Shown here piece by piece: positions 35,422 to 43,811 of a stretch of DNA of 64,000 nucleotides (the stretch's first letter is position 1; each line of letters starts with the position of its first letter). Position numbers and translations under genes: made by a program. Below the pieces are notes generated by a model that was not told the origin of the DNA, searched no databases, and saw only the letters and a program-made list of their open reading frames with translations. This stretch comes from Prevotella sp. (GTDB lineage: Bacteria > Bacteroidota > Bacteroidia > Bacteroidales > Bacteroidaceae): NCBI GenBank assembly GCA_022641735.1, contig JALCDQ010000001.1:186001-250000 (forward strand), given 5' to 3'.

Positions 35422-36717
35422 TTAATAATCAAAGAGACCAGGCTCGCCTGTCTCTATGTATAGTTGTCCGGGCTCCTGCATGTGATAGAACTCATAGATA
35501 TCCTCACCGCCATTTGTCACTTTGGCATAAGTGAGATGGTCACCTTTGATGGCATGCACCTTGAGTTTGCCTATCTTGTCACGCACAAGTTGACCGCCTA
35601 CGTAGCTGGCCTTATAGACATTGAATTTAGTGCCACGAACCGCACCCTCAGCAGGTCCTACGGAAATGGCAACTTCCTTTGCCTGATTGTTTTTCAAATT
35701 AGTGATTTGGATAACCGTTCCACTGATATGGAAGTCGTTAAGCGTCATATACTTAGCCTGCGAGGCTACGCGAGCATCCATCACTTCCATAGCTTCCGTG
35801 CGACCACTCATCTGTGTATAGTCTTGGGTAGGATTATAATCCTTGCGGTCGATAACCTCACCGCTACTCAAATCCACCAGTCTCATGTGATAATCCATTT
35901 CGGCTGTCCACACAACACGGGAAGGGTCACGATGGTTACGCTCAGGATAGATGTTCAATCCATTGAGTTGAATCTCCAATGCATAAGTGCCTCCAGCTGT
36001 ACGCATACGCTGACGACGGGCTCTGAGGATACTTCCGTCACGGTCACGCTCGCCATTATAGACATCATAGCTGTTATCTCCTGCCAAGTCCACTACATTG
36101 ACACGTCCGGTCTCGATAAGTCCGTTTACGACGTCATTATGCAGGGCCGTTGCCCAAGGATAAAGCTCATTGTTGAAGTTGCCATAAGCATAGATGTCTA
36201 CATAGACAGTGGCACGTTGCGCCGTAGTGTTGCCCACTTTGAGTTGGTCGATACGCAAAGGACGCTCAGACTCAGGCTGTGAGAAGATACCTGGACGTGG
36301 CTTCGGACGACGAGGACGTCCGTTTCCTCTTTGATTCTGATTGCCATTGTTGTTATAACCAGTATTACGCCCATTGTTATTATTGTTGGAATTGCCACCA
36401 AATAGACTATCATAGAGCCCACGACGACCAGTACCTTGATTATTCTGAGGTGTTGCACCATTCCCAATCTGACTGTTGTTAGGAGTAGCGCCTTGGCCTA
36501 TCTGCCCATTGTTCTGAGGAGTAGCACCTTGTCCGATTTGGCTGTTGTTGTTCACCGTAGCACCTTGTCCGATACCTGAGTTGTTGTTTACCGTGGCACC
36601 TTGGCCAATGCCTGTGCTTTTCTTCACAGTAGCACCATTCCCGATTTGAGCCATCATAGGCACTGACAAGCATAACGCACTAATCAGCAGGAGATTCCTT
36701 CGTATTAGTTTTTTCAT
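35422..36717 (-). CDS. Secreted CsgG-like protein with N-terminal GxGAT repeats
   Basis: 431 residues with a signal peptide (SVPMMAQ). Residues 24-95 consist of six copies of a 12-residue unit, I-G-(N/Q)-G-A-T-x-x-N-N-x-x. Residues 96-145 are disordered, rich in Asn, Gly, Arg and Pro. Residues 150-330 resemble CsgG/LpoB-type domains (ALHNDVVNGLIETGRVNVVD, then YHMRLVDLSSGEVIDRKDY). The final 90 residues resemble the beta domain that often follows CsgG-like domains (ISVGPAEGAVRGTKFNVYK). No lipobox. The function is unknown; envelope assembly is a reasonable guess. It has a 120-nt structured leader. Confidence 0.7.
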   Translation of the reverse strand: MKKLIRRNLLLISALCLSVPMMAQIGNGATVKKSTGIGQGATVNNNSGIGQGATVNNNSQIGQGATPQNNGQIGQGATPNNSQIGNGATPQNNQGTGRRGLYDSLFGGNSNNNNNGRNTGYNNNGNQNQRGNGRPRRPKPRPGIFSQPESERPLRIDQLKVGNTTAQRATVYVDIYAYGNFNNELYPWATALHNDVVNGLIETGRVNVVDLAGDNSYDVYNGERDRDGSILRARRQRMRTAGGTYALEIQLNGLNIYPERNHRDPSRVVWTAEMDYHMRLVDLSSGEVIDRKDYNPTQDYTQMSGRTEAMEVMDARVASQAKYMTLNDFHISGTVIQITNLKNNQAKEVAISVGPAEGAVRGTKFNVYKASYVGGQLVRDKIGKLKVHAIKGDHLTYAKVTNGGEDIYEFYHMQEPGQLYIETGEPGLFDY

Positions 36718-36797
36718 AAATCACAATACGGCAGCAATATTTCCATTATCTATTATACACTATTCCCTCACAAAAGGGCTCTTACCGGGCCATACCT

Positions 36798-36830
36798 TTC
36801 TTGGCTGCTGCACTTTATCCAAGAAGTGCA
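36798..36830 (-). promoter_or_regulatory. Leader RNA element with H-type pseudoknot potential
   Basis: On the minus strand TGCACTT pairs with AAGTGCA (8-nt loop), while TTCTTGG, which overlaps that stem and its loop, pairs with CCAAGAA just downstream. The two 7-bp stems interleave, giving either a pseudoknot or two mutually exclusive hairpins. It lies about 8-40 nt from the predicted transcript start of the CsgG-like gene and about 80 nt before its start codon. Confidence 0.45.
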
Positions 36831-36844
36831 TTCCTGACAAGGTG

Positions 36845-36852
36845 CAAAATTA
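36845..36852 (-). promoter_or_regulatory. -7 box of the CsgG-like gene
   Basis: TAATTTTG on the minus strand matches TAnnTTTG; 128 bp upstream of the start codon. Confidence 0.55.
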
Positions 36853-36892
36853 CAAATTTTTTCTAAAAAAAACAAAAAATAAAGAAGATTTT

Positions 36893-38440
36893 CTATATCT
36901 TTTTAGCTCTTCTTCTCAAGACATCACGCCGCGTGAGTTTCCCCACAAAGTTCCAATAAGGCATCTTCTTCAAGGTGCTGCGCACGGGTTGAACATCATA
37001 AAGCAACAGTATCAGCAGAAAGGCAACGCCGAAAAGACATACGATGCCGAACATCTGTTTGACACTCACGAGCATCGATTGCAAAGGCTCATAGGGCATT
37101 GTGCGCACGATATTGTCAGCCACATGATAACGCATGCCATAGCTGAAAAGTCCACAACAAATGGCCTCACACATTCCGTTACGTGCAAAGCCCGACATGG
37201 TGATACCCATGAAGAAATGCTGGAAAGGCATCAGTTCTTCAAGATAGATAGTAAGTGCCGTGAAATAGATGGCATAACCGAAGGTGCGCAGGATGGTGGG
37301 CAGATAGAGCCTTTGGAGGTTGAGCTCGGGAGTGATATAGAAGTACATCATCAGTTGATAAGCCAGCAGTCCTGCGAAGCCGATGATGAGCAATCGGGTA
37401 TAGCTCTGATGCCATACCTTCATCCATAGCAGGGTGAAGAGGCAACCTAAAACGGTTCCTATGATGCCCATCACATTGAGCACGGAGAGCGTGAGCATTC
37501 CCCAATGCATCACAGCACCTGTAAACACGTTCTCCAAGGCTTTCGGCGTAGCGTTCATGAGTTCTGCCACTCCATAGAGAAGCAACGTGGGCGCAAGGGT
37601 CTTATAGCAGAAGGCCGAAGGGGAAATGTAAGGGTGGCGGATATGGAACATTCGCGTGAGGTTGAAAAAGGTGGTGAGGACAAAGACGAGGAGCACAAGC
37701 CGCCACATCCATGCATCCCACCAATTATAATATTCGCCATAGTTGAAGAGCCAAATCACTTCCAGCAACATGAGCGACCATAGCACGCATCCCAGCCAAT
37801 CGACGCTGACAAGTGGCAACGGCTTCATTGCCCGGAAGTTCTTCGTCAAACAGAAGACCAGCAGCAGCACGATGATGAGCAGCAAGGCCATCACCCAATT
37901 CATGGCTTGCCAAGAGCCACAATAGTAAGTGAGCACTTGCGCCATCCATCCGGAGAGGCTGATATCCCCCACCACAATGATATAAAGCAACGGAAAAAAC
38001 ACGCGGAAATCGCGCTTAGGCGTCATCCATAGCTGCACGTTGCCCATACACTCGAAAGTGCCGCAAAGCTTGAAGAATCCCCCGAGATAAGCCAACACGC
38101 AGAGCACTGGCATCGAGGTGGTGAAAAGAGCCCCTATATCGCATAGCAATACGATGGTGGCGGCATTGAGCAGCAACTGCCGATTGGTGAAACGGAACTT
38201 GAAGCGAAAAAGCAAGGGGAAGGGCATGTTCACGCCCACCACATTGCAGAATCCCACCATCATCACGTCCTCACGCATCAAGGAGGTTGAGCCCACGATA
38301 TGACTTGCCGCACCGAGATAGAATACTCCCGAGAGTTGGAAGATGAAAGCTATGAAGAGGTAAATCCATGGCCGTATCTTATCAGGAACGAAGTCCCGAT
38401 ATTGCGGCATCTTGAAAGGTCCTTGTGGAATTGGTGGCAT
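36893..38440 (-). CDS. MFS efflux transporter (DHA2/EmrB-like)
   Basis: 515 residues from MPPIPQGPF. A TTG seven codons upstream overlaps the previous stop, but ATG is preferred. About 12-14 hydrophobic helices span the protein, and it ends in a basic cytoplasmic tail (TRRDVLRRRAKKI). It is the inner-membrane pump of a tripartite drug exporter: the adaptor (HlyD/EmrA-like) and outer-membrane channel (TolC-like) are encoded just upstream in the same operon. Sequence signatures of MFS are weak, so the subfamily rests partly on context. The substrate is unknown. Confidence 0.85.
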   Translation of the reverse strand: MPPIPQGPFKMPQYRDFVPDKIRPWIYLFIAFIFQLSGVFYLGAASHIVGSTSLMREDVMMVGFCNVVGVNMPFPLLFRFKFRFTNRQLLLNAATIVLLCDIGALFTTSMPVLCVLAYLGGFFKLCGTFECMGNVQLWMTPKRDFRVFFPLLYIIVVGDISLSGWMAQVLTYYCGSWQAMNWVMALLLIIVLLLVFCLTKNFRAMKPLPLVSVDWLGCVLWSLMLLEVIWLFNYGEYYNWWDAWMWRLVLLVFVLTTFFNLTRMFHIRHPYISPSAFCYKTLAPTLLLYGVAELMNATPKALENVFTGAVMHWGMLTLSVLNVMGIIGTVLGCLFTLLWMKVWHQSYTRLLIIGFAGLLAYQLMMYFYITPELNLQRLYLPTILRTFGYAIYFTALTIYLEELMPFQHFFMGITMSGFARNGMCEAICCGLFSYGMRYHVADNIVRTMPYEPLQSMLVSVKQMFGIVCLFGVAFLLILLLYDVQPVRSTLKKMPYWNFVGKLTRRDVLRRRAKKI

Positions 38441-38457
38441 CGTGTTTCGTTCTTTGC

Positions 38458-39495
38458 TCAATATTTCACCTTGACCTCTACGTTCAGCCCTGCGAGAAGC
38501 CTCTTCACGTCGGCAGCCTTGTTGTCATCAGTAAGCACGATGCGCACAGGCACCCGCTGCTCCACCTTCACGAAGTTGCCCGTGGCATTGTCAACAGGCA
38601 CGTCGGTATAAGCTGAGCCTGTGCCGAAGGAGAGAGCCTGCACCTTGCCCTTGAAGGTGACTCCGGGGATGGCATCGGCTGAAAACTCCACGTCGTTGCC
38701 TTTCCGGATATGCTGGATTTGAGTTTCCCGATAGTTGGCTATCACCCACACGTCATCAGCATCGATGATACGTGCCAACAGTTGGCCGGGTTGCACAAGT
38801 TGACCTTCGTGAATGTCCTTGCGCCCCATATAGCCGTCGGCGGTAGCCACAATCACCGTATAAGAGAGGTTGAGCCTTGCGAGATTGAGCGCAGCCTCCG
38901 CAACGCTCACGCCGGCAGTGTTCTGGCTGAGCCTCTGCACCTGCTCCTCCTTGACGAGGGCTGTTGACTGCCGCTGATGCGAAGCCTGTTGCCAGCGTGC
39001 CTTGGCAGCGGCATAGCGGGTCTGCATGTCGTCATATTGCTGTTGCGTCACGGCTCCTTTCTTCAGCAAGGCGGCATAGCGGCTGAGGTCCTTGGCGGCA
39101 TTCTGCATGGTCACGAGGGTCTCCTCGATGCCGGCACTTGCCACCTGCACGTTGCTCTGAGTGGTCCTCATTCCTGCCGAAACCACGGCTCCGCCCGACT
39201 TCGAGCCTCTCACGTTGGCTTCTGCTTGTGCCAGTTGCAGGCGATATTCGGCATCTTCGATGATGACGAGGGTGTCGCCTTTATGTACATACTGATAGTC
39301 GTTGAAACGGATTTCCTTGATGAAACCCTGTATGCGGGTGTTGATGGGCGTCACATGTCGATGTATCTGGGCATCGTCGGTCCATTCCACGCTGCCCAAA
39401 TGTACGAATCTGCTGACGGCATAGCATCCCGCAATGACGAGCAGCACGATGATGATGAGATTATAGAGTCTCTTCAGTTGTCTTTTCTTATTCAT
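38458..39495 (-). CDS. HlyD/EmrA-family membrane-fusion protein
   Basis: 345 residues with an N-terminal TM helix (about 9-28). A biotinyl-lipoyl-like segment (IQGFIKEIRFNDYQYVHKGD) is followed by a coiled-coil hairpin (about 90-200) and the return strand (ADGYMGRKDIHEGQLVQPGQ). It links the inner-membrane MFS pump to the outer-membrane channel in the periplasm. The stop lies 18 bp before the MFS start, and the start 6 bp after the TolC-like stop. Confidence 0.93.
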   Translation of the reverse strand: MNKKRQLKRLYNLIIIVLLVIAGCYAVSRFVHLGSVEWTDDAQIHRHVTPINTRIQGFIKEIRFNDYQYVHKGDTLVIIEDAEYRLQLAQAEANVRGSKSGGAVVSAGMRTTQSNVQVASAGIEETLVTMQNAAKDLSRYAALLKKGAVTQQQYDDMQTRYAAAKARWQQASHQRQSTALVKEEQVQRLSQNTAGVSVAEAALNLARLNLSYTVIVATADGYMGRKDIHEGQLVQPGQLLARIIDADDVWVIANYRETQIQHIRKGNDVEFSADAIPGVTFKGKVQALSFGTGSAYTDVPVDNATGNFVKVEQRVPVRIVLTDDNKAADVKRLLAGLNVEVKVKY

Positions 39496-39501
39496 TTCTT
39501 T

Positions 39502-40815
39502 TTATAGATTTCCTGCGATATATTGCATTTTATAATAGGTGTAAGCGATGTTGATGCGGGCGTCCACTTCCTGCAACTCGGCATCGAGCCGCATGTTGGA
39601 GGCGTCCGTCATATCGGTGATGAGAGCCAGTTGATTGAGATAGCGGTCATTGACGACCTGATAGTTCTCCTTGGCCAGCTCCACCTTCTTCTGTTGGGTT
39701 TGCAGAGCCACGTAGGCCTGCAGATAATCGGTGTAAGCCTGTTGCATCTGATTGTTGAGCTCCTCGCCCGTCACGAGGGTCTGCTCCTCACGCTGACGGA
39801 GCAACTGAGCTTGTTGCCTCACCTTCTGACGGCTCTTATAGAGGGCGGAAAGCGGATAGCTGACCCCTACCCCAATATACCACACGTTGATGTTCTTATT
39901 CACCGGAGGCAGTTCATAGGTGATAGGACCCGTAAGGTTGTCGGCAGCCGTCAACGCCACCTTAGGCAACCGCTCTGCCTTAGCCAGTTTCAGGTCCTCG
40001 CGAGCCTGTTGTTCATCGAGCACGGAAAGCTTCATCGAGGGCGACGTCATCGTGGCAAGGCCCTGCCAATGTCCCTCTCCGTCTTTGGCAAACGAGAGGG
40101 CTGCCACGTCATCCTCGGGCCGGATATTCCTGTCGGCAGTGAGTCCCAGCGCATTGCAGAGCTGATGATTGATGACCTTCCGGCTGTCCTCAAGCTCCGT
40201 GAGGTCGAGGGTCAGCGTCTGCCGTTGCAACTCATATCGCGTGACGTCATTCTTCAGCACCACGCCCTGTCGGAAACGGCTCTCCACATTTCGGATGACC
40301 TGCTCTGTCAGACCGATATTCTGTTTCACCACCTCGATGCGATGGTCGATTTTGCAAAGCTCCAGATACTGCCCGAGCACGAGAAAACGCTGTTGTTCCC
40401 TCAGAGCCTCCATGCTCACGCCAGCCTGTTGCTCAGCCAGTTGCGCCTTGCGGATACCTGCATTCACAGCCCCGCCGGCATAGACGGTCTGACGGGCTTC
40501 AAGGGCAAAGTCATTCCCCAGATGCGACGAGCTCAAGCCCTTCATCTCACTGAAATCACGCTTGCTGAGCAGGGCATTGCCGATATAGCTCATCGAGAGC
40601 GAGGCATTCACGTCAGGAAGCCGCTGGTTCTTCGCCATCTCCACTCCCTGACGGGCAACCTCCATGCCCGTCTTGCTCACCTTCAAGACCTTGCTGTTAG
40701 CCTCCAGCAACTGGAAAAGCTGCTCCTTATTCATAGGATAATCCGTTTGAGCCTGAAGAGAAACAGGCATTCCCCCAAAAACAATCAAACCCCAAAAAAC
40801 TAATCTGAAATTCAT
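39502..40815 (-). CDS. TolC-family outer-membrane efflux channel
   Basis: 437 residues from MNFRLVFWG, chosen because a signal peptide ending SLQAQ follows; the longer open frame runs over the promoter. The OEP repeat structure is visible, with long helical stretches and paired repeats around 40-230 and 245-437. It forms the periplasm-spanning channel of the tripartite exporter. It is the first gene of the operon TolC-HlyD-MFS; the order suggests expression from the -7 box at 40847. Confidence 0.93.
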   Translation of the reverse strand: MNFRLVFWGLIVFGGMPVSLQAQTDYPMNKEQLFQLLEANSKVLKVSKTGMEVARQGVEMAKNQRLPDVNASLSMSYIGNALLSKRDFSEMKGLSSSHLGNDFALEARQTVYAGGAVNAGIRKAQLAEQQAGVSMEALREQQRFLVLGQYLELCKIDHRIEVVKQNIGLTEQVIRNVESRFRQGVVLKNDVTRYELQRQTLTLDLTELEDSRKVINHQLCNALGLTADRNIRPEDDVAALSFAKDGEGHWQGLATMTSPSMKLSVLDEQQAREDLKLAKAERLPKVALTAADNLTGPITYELPPVNKNINVWYIGVGVSYPLSALYKSRQKVRQQAQLLRQREEQTLVTGEELNNQMQQAYTDYLQAYVALQTQQKKVELAKENYQVVNDRYLNQLALITDMTDASNMRLDAELQEVDARINIAYTYYKMQYIAGNL

Positions 40816-40846
40816 ATTTAATTCATCTGTTTCTAAAATTCGACTG

Positions 40847-40854
40847 CAAAGGTA
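40847..40854 (-). promoter_or_regulatory. -7 box of the efflux operon
   Basis: TACCTTTG on the minus strand, 32 bp before the TolC-like start. No regulator of the operon is encoded adjacent to it. Confidence 0.65.
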
Positions 40855-40975
40855 CGGACAAAATCGCACTAAAACCTTTTCATTTTTGCGGATAATAGGG
40901 TACTTTTCGGAACAAAAGGAGGAGAAGCCCCACCCTAACCCTCTCCGAAAGAGAGGAAACGAAAAACTCAAAACT

Positions 40976-41136
40976 ATTAACTATTACTTATTACCTATTA
41001 ACTTTCCAGCGTTTTTGCCAAATAGGGCATTTTTTTATTTTTTATTTTTTATTTTTTAGATTTTCGGTTTTGAAACTGAGAGCTCCGAGTTTCCTGCGGA
41101 AAATTAATAGGTAATAATTAATAGGTAATAGTTAAA
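40976..41136. repeat. Nested repeat block: inverted TAATAGGTAAT and T-tract repeat
   Basis: AACTATTACTTATTACCTAT (about 40978) and the inverse ATTAATAGGTAATAATTAAT (about 41105) flank a TGCCAAATAGGGCA hairpin and an ATTTTTT-type T-tract ladder (41016-41067). Confidence 0.55.
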
Positions 41137-41677
41137 ATTCTGAGAACTCAAAAACTTAAAAGCTCAGAAATACAGAAACATAAAATAAAATTTCTTTACA
41201 AAATTTCTTAAATTGACTTTTTCACCGATTTTTCCCAATTTTTATATTTTCCCGAAATTTCGAATTTCTTGCCTTTTTGCCCTCTTGACATGGCCCTCAT
41301 TTCGTTGTTCCGAAAAATGCCATTATCTTATCAACCCGAAAAATATAAAAATTAGAAATATCTTTTGCCGAGCAAAAAGCAATCGCTTACTTATTGAAAA
41401 TCAATTGATTAGAGAGTAAACAATCCTCTGAAAAATCTAAAAAATAAAAAATAAAAATAAAAATTTAGTACCTTGCACACCGACCCAATTTTTGTTAAAT
41501 CAGTTAAAAAGTAAATAATAATAGTAATAATATTATTAATATAATAATATAGTTAATATAATGATTATTAAGTAATTATAATATAATATATATAATAATA
41601 TTATAGTTAATAAGTAAAGATATTTTACCAAAAATCCACCTTTCTGCCTTTGGGTCAAAAATCCTCCTTCCGAATTC

Positions 41678-41728
41678 TGCCAAATAGAGCATTTTTTTAT
41701 TTTTTATTTTTTATTTTTTATTTTTCGG
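41678..41728 (+). repeat. Second direct copy of the TGCCAAATAG/T-tract repeat
   Basis: TGCCAAATAGAGCATTTTTT followed by three ATTTTTT units and TTTTTCGG; matches 41016-41067 at nearly every position. Confidence 0.7.
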
Positions 41729-41956
41729 TGAAATCGTCCATGCGTTTTTGTTTGATTTTTATTTTACAAATTGAAATTATTAATTTTTCAGGCTTTTAAG
41801 GAAAGGCCTTGAGGATAAAGCTTTGAGGCTTGTGGAAACAAGTACCTCCATTATAAATCTCCACAAGCACGATTCGATGGATTTCGATAAAAGGGGAAAT
41901 TGCATGGGAGAATCTTTTTTTATCTGTATTTCTTTGGTTTTTACTGAAAAAATGAG

Positions 41957-41964
41957 TATCTTTG
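41957..41964 (+). promoter_or_regulatory. -7 box of the Bro-N gene
   Basis: TATCTTTG, 45 bp before the start codon. Confidence 0.6.
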
Positions 41965-42009
41965 AAAAGTGAAATATTTAAGAAAACTTTCATCTGAAAA
42001 TTTATATCG

Positions 42010-42864
42010 ATGACAAAGAAAAACGACATCAAACTATTTGACAATCATAAGATTCGCACTGCTTGGGACGATGAGCATGAGAAGTGGTACTTCTCCATTG
42101 TTGATGTTATCGGCGTATTGACTGACAGCCCGAATCCGAGAAAATATTGGAGTGTTCTGAAAACGCGATTAAAAAACGAAGGAAGTGAGTTGGCTACAAA
42201 TTGTAGTCAACTGAAAATGTTGTCTGCTGACGGCAAGATGTATAAGACGGATGTAGCTGATACTGAGCAACTTCTGCGCCTCATTCAGTCGGTTCCATCA
42301 CCCAAGGCAGAGCCTTTCAAACTATGGATGGCAAAGGTTGCATCCGAGCGGCTCGACCAGATACAAGACCCGGAACTGAGCATCCATCAGGCACTGGCTG
42401 ACTATCAGCGGCTGGGCTATTCTGACAGCTGGATAAACCAGCGACTGAAGTCAATCGAGATACGAAAAGACTTGACGGATGAATGGAAAAAGCACGGACT
42501 TCAAGAGGGTACGCAATTTGCCACACTCACCGACATCATCTATCAGGCATGGAGTGATATGACGGCTAAGCAATATAAGGACTTCAAGGGGCTGAAAAAG
42601 GAGAATTTGCGCGACAACATGACCAACAAGGAACTTGTGCTCAATATGCTTGCCGAACTATCCACTAAGGAAATTTCCGAGAGCAAGCAGCCTTCTTCTT
42701 TTGCTGAACATAAGAAGGTGGCTCGTGACGGTGGAGAGATAGCCCGCAATGCCCGTATTGAATTGGAGGAGAAGACAGGCAAGGCAGTTGTGACGAGTCT
42801 GAATGCTAAAGACGGCATCATGCAGAAAGGCGGTATCGAAGACAAAACCGGCAAGGAAGAGTGA
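42010..42864 (+). CDS. Bro-N domain protein (DinD/antirepressor-like)
   Basis: 284 residues. The N-terminal 110 residues match the Bro-N pattern: IRTAWDDEHEKWYFSIVDVI, then PRKYWSVLKTRLKNEG and a DVADTEQLLRLIQSVPSPKA segment. The C-terminal half is helical and charged, as in DinD-like members and chromosomal Bro proteins of Bacteroidetes. Bro-N is a DNA-binding module of phage antirepressors and of the LexA-regulated DinD, but no other phage gene is near. The gene sits alone between two repeat-rich regions, which hints at acquisition. Target unknown. Confidence 0.85.
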   Translation: MTKKNDIKLFDNHKIRTAWDDEHEKWYFSIVDVIGVLTDSPNPRKYWSVLKTRLKNEGSELATNCSQLKMLSADGKMYKTDVADTEQLLRLIQSVPSPKAEPFKLWMAKVASERLDQIQDPELSIHQALADYQRLGYSDSWINQRLKSIEIRKDLTDEWKKHGLQEGTQFATLTDIIYQAWSDMTAKQYKDFKGLKKENLRDNMTNKELVLNMLAELSTKEISESKQPSSFAEHKKVARDGGEIARNARIELEEKTGKAVVTSLNAKDGIMQKGGIEDKTGKEE

Positions 42865-43153
42865 AAATTTTGCTATTGCAAAGATAGCCTCACCCTGACC
42901 CTCAATGGTCTTTACACCCCTCTCGGTCTCCCCCGTTATCGGGAGCAGAAACCCCGAAAGGGAAGGAACGAGAGCTTGGAGGACTCTGTATTTCGTCAAA
43001 ACTCAAGAGCTCAACTGTTAAAAAAATCAGGGGCTCAAACTTTTCTTCTCATTTTTTTTCTCGTTTTCTCGTTTTTATTCTCAATGTTGCCTGTTTTTTC
43101 TCGTTTTCTTTCTCAAAGTTGATTTTGCTATTGCAAAAGGGAGGAAAATGTTG

Positions 43154-43161
43154 TATCTTTG
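43154..43161 (+). promoter_or_regulatory. Promoter of repeat unit 1
   Basis: TATCTTTG with TTG about 20 bp upstream (TATTGCAAAAGG), a full Bacteroidetes -33/-7 pair. Confidence 0.6.
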
Positions 43162-43414
43162 TGGTAAGAAAAACGAGGGAAATTAATAGTTAATAATTAA
43201 GAGTTAATAATTGAAGGGCAGAGGGAACTGAGGACTCAGAGAACGCAATCTTTCGTCAAAAAACTGAAGGCTCAACTGTTAAAAAAATCTGAAGCTCAAA
43301 CTTTTTTGCCTATTTTTTTGCCGTATTGCCTAAATTTCCGCCTATATTTTTGCCGTATCGCCTAAATTTCCGCCGAAAATGAATTTGGCTATTGCAAAAC
43401 GAGGAAAAATGTTG

Positions 43415-43422
43415 TATCTTTG
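43415..43422 (+). promoter_or_regulatory. Promoter of repeat unit 2
   Basis: TATCTTTG with the same -33-like TTG; identical to unit 3 over about 45 bp. Confidence 0.6.
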
Positions 43423-43676
43423 TGGTAATTAGAAATTAGGAATTGAAAGGCAGAGGGAACTGAGGACTCGGAGGGTAATTAAAAAGAGGGAAGAGCTCGG
43501 AGAATGCGGTCTTTTCGTCAAAGAACTGAAGGCTCAACTGTTAAAAAAATCTGAAGCTCAAACTTTTTTTCCGAATTTTTTTCCGAATTTCCGAATTTCT
43601 TTCCGAAAGTGATGCCAATCTTCCGATTTTTTTTCCTAATGTTGATTTGGCTATTGCAAAACGAGGAAAAATGTTG

Positions 43677-43684
43677 TATCTTTG
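43677..43684 (+). promoter_or_regulatory. Promoter of repeat unit 3, probable promoter of the AraC gene
   Basis: TATCTTTG with a matching -33-like TTG. It is the last promoter before the AraC-family start, giving a leader of about 120 nt. Confidence 0.6.
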
Positions 43685-43811
43685 TGGTAATTAGAAATTA
43701 GGAATTAGGAATTAGGAATTAGAAATTAAAAGGCCGAGAGCTCGGAAGGCTCTGAGAAATCTGAAACTCAGAAGCTTTAAAATAAACTCAGAAACTTAAA
43801 ACTCTATCAAT

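Larger units (their letters stand above)
41137..42009. other. Low-complexity, AT-rich repeat region upstream of the Bro-N gene
   Basis: Holds no gene I can support. A near-pure A/T stretch spans about 41507-41625. The T-tract ladder recurs inverted at about 41426-41465 and direct at 41678-41728 after TGCCAAATAGAGCA. The rest is CCGAAATTT-like low-complexity sequence similar to the spacers of the 261-bp array. A -7 box for the Bro-N gene is at 41957. Confidence 0.5.
42869..43690 (+). repeat. Tandem array of about 261-bp promoter-bearing repeats
   Basis: Three complete units and one 5' remnant (TTTTGCTATTGCAAAGATAG at 42869). Conserved block 1, TTTCGTCAAA followed by GCTCAACTGTTAAAAAAATC and GCTCAAACTTTT, starts at 42991, 43251 and 43513. 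Conserved block 2, TTTGCTATTGCAAAA or TTTGGCTATTGCAAAA with GTTGTATCTTTGTGGTAA, has -7 boxes at 43154, 43415 and 43677. Spacing is 260-262 bp. Between the blocks lies a 70-76 bp stretch that differs completely between units: TCTCG/TTTT in the first, TTGCCG/TATTGCC in the second, TTCCGAATTT in the third. No long open frame. Confidence 0.85.

Noticed and set aside
39523..40803. 426-codon frame opposite the TolC-like gene
   Set aside because: Antisense shadow of a GC-rich gene with clear family features.
41507..41625. Replication origin
   Set aside because: AT-rich, but no DnaA-box cluster and no dnaA/dnaN neighbours.
43042..43643. Diversity-generating retroelement variable regions
   Set aside because: The spacers differ between units, but there is no reverse transcriptase, no template/variable pair and no target protein frame.
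41016..43690. Prophage remnant
   Set aside because: Only one Bro-N gene; no structural, lysis or integrase genes between 40.8 and 43.8 kb.
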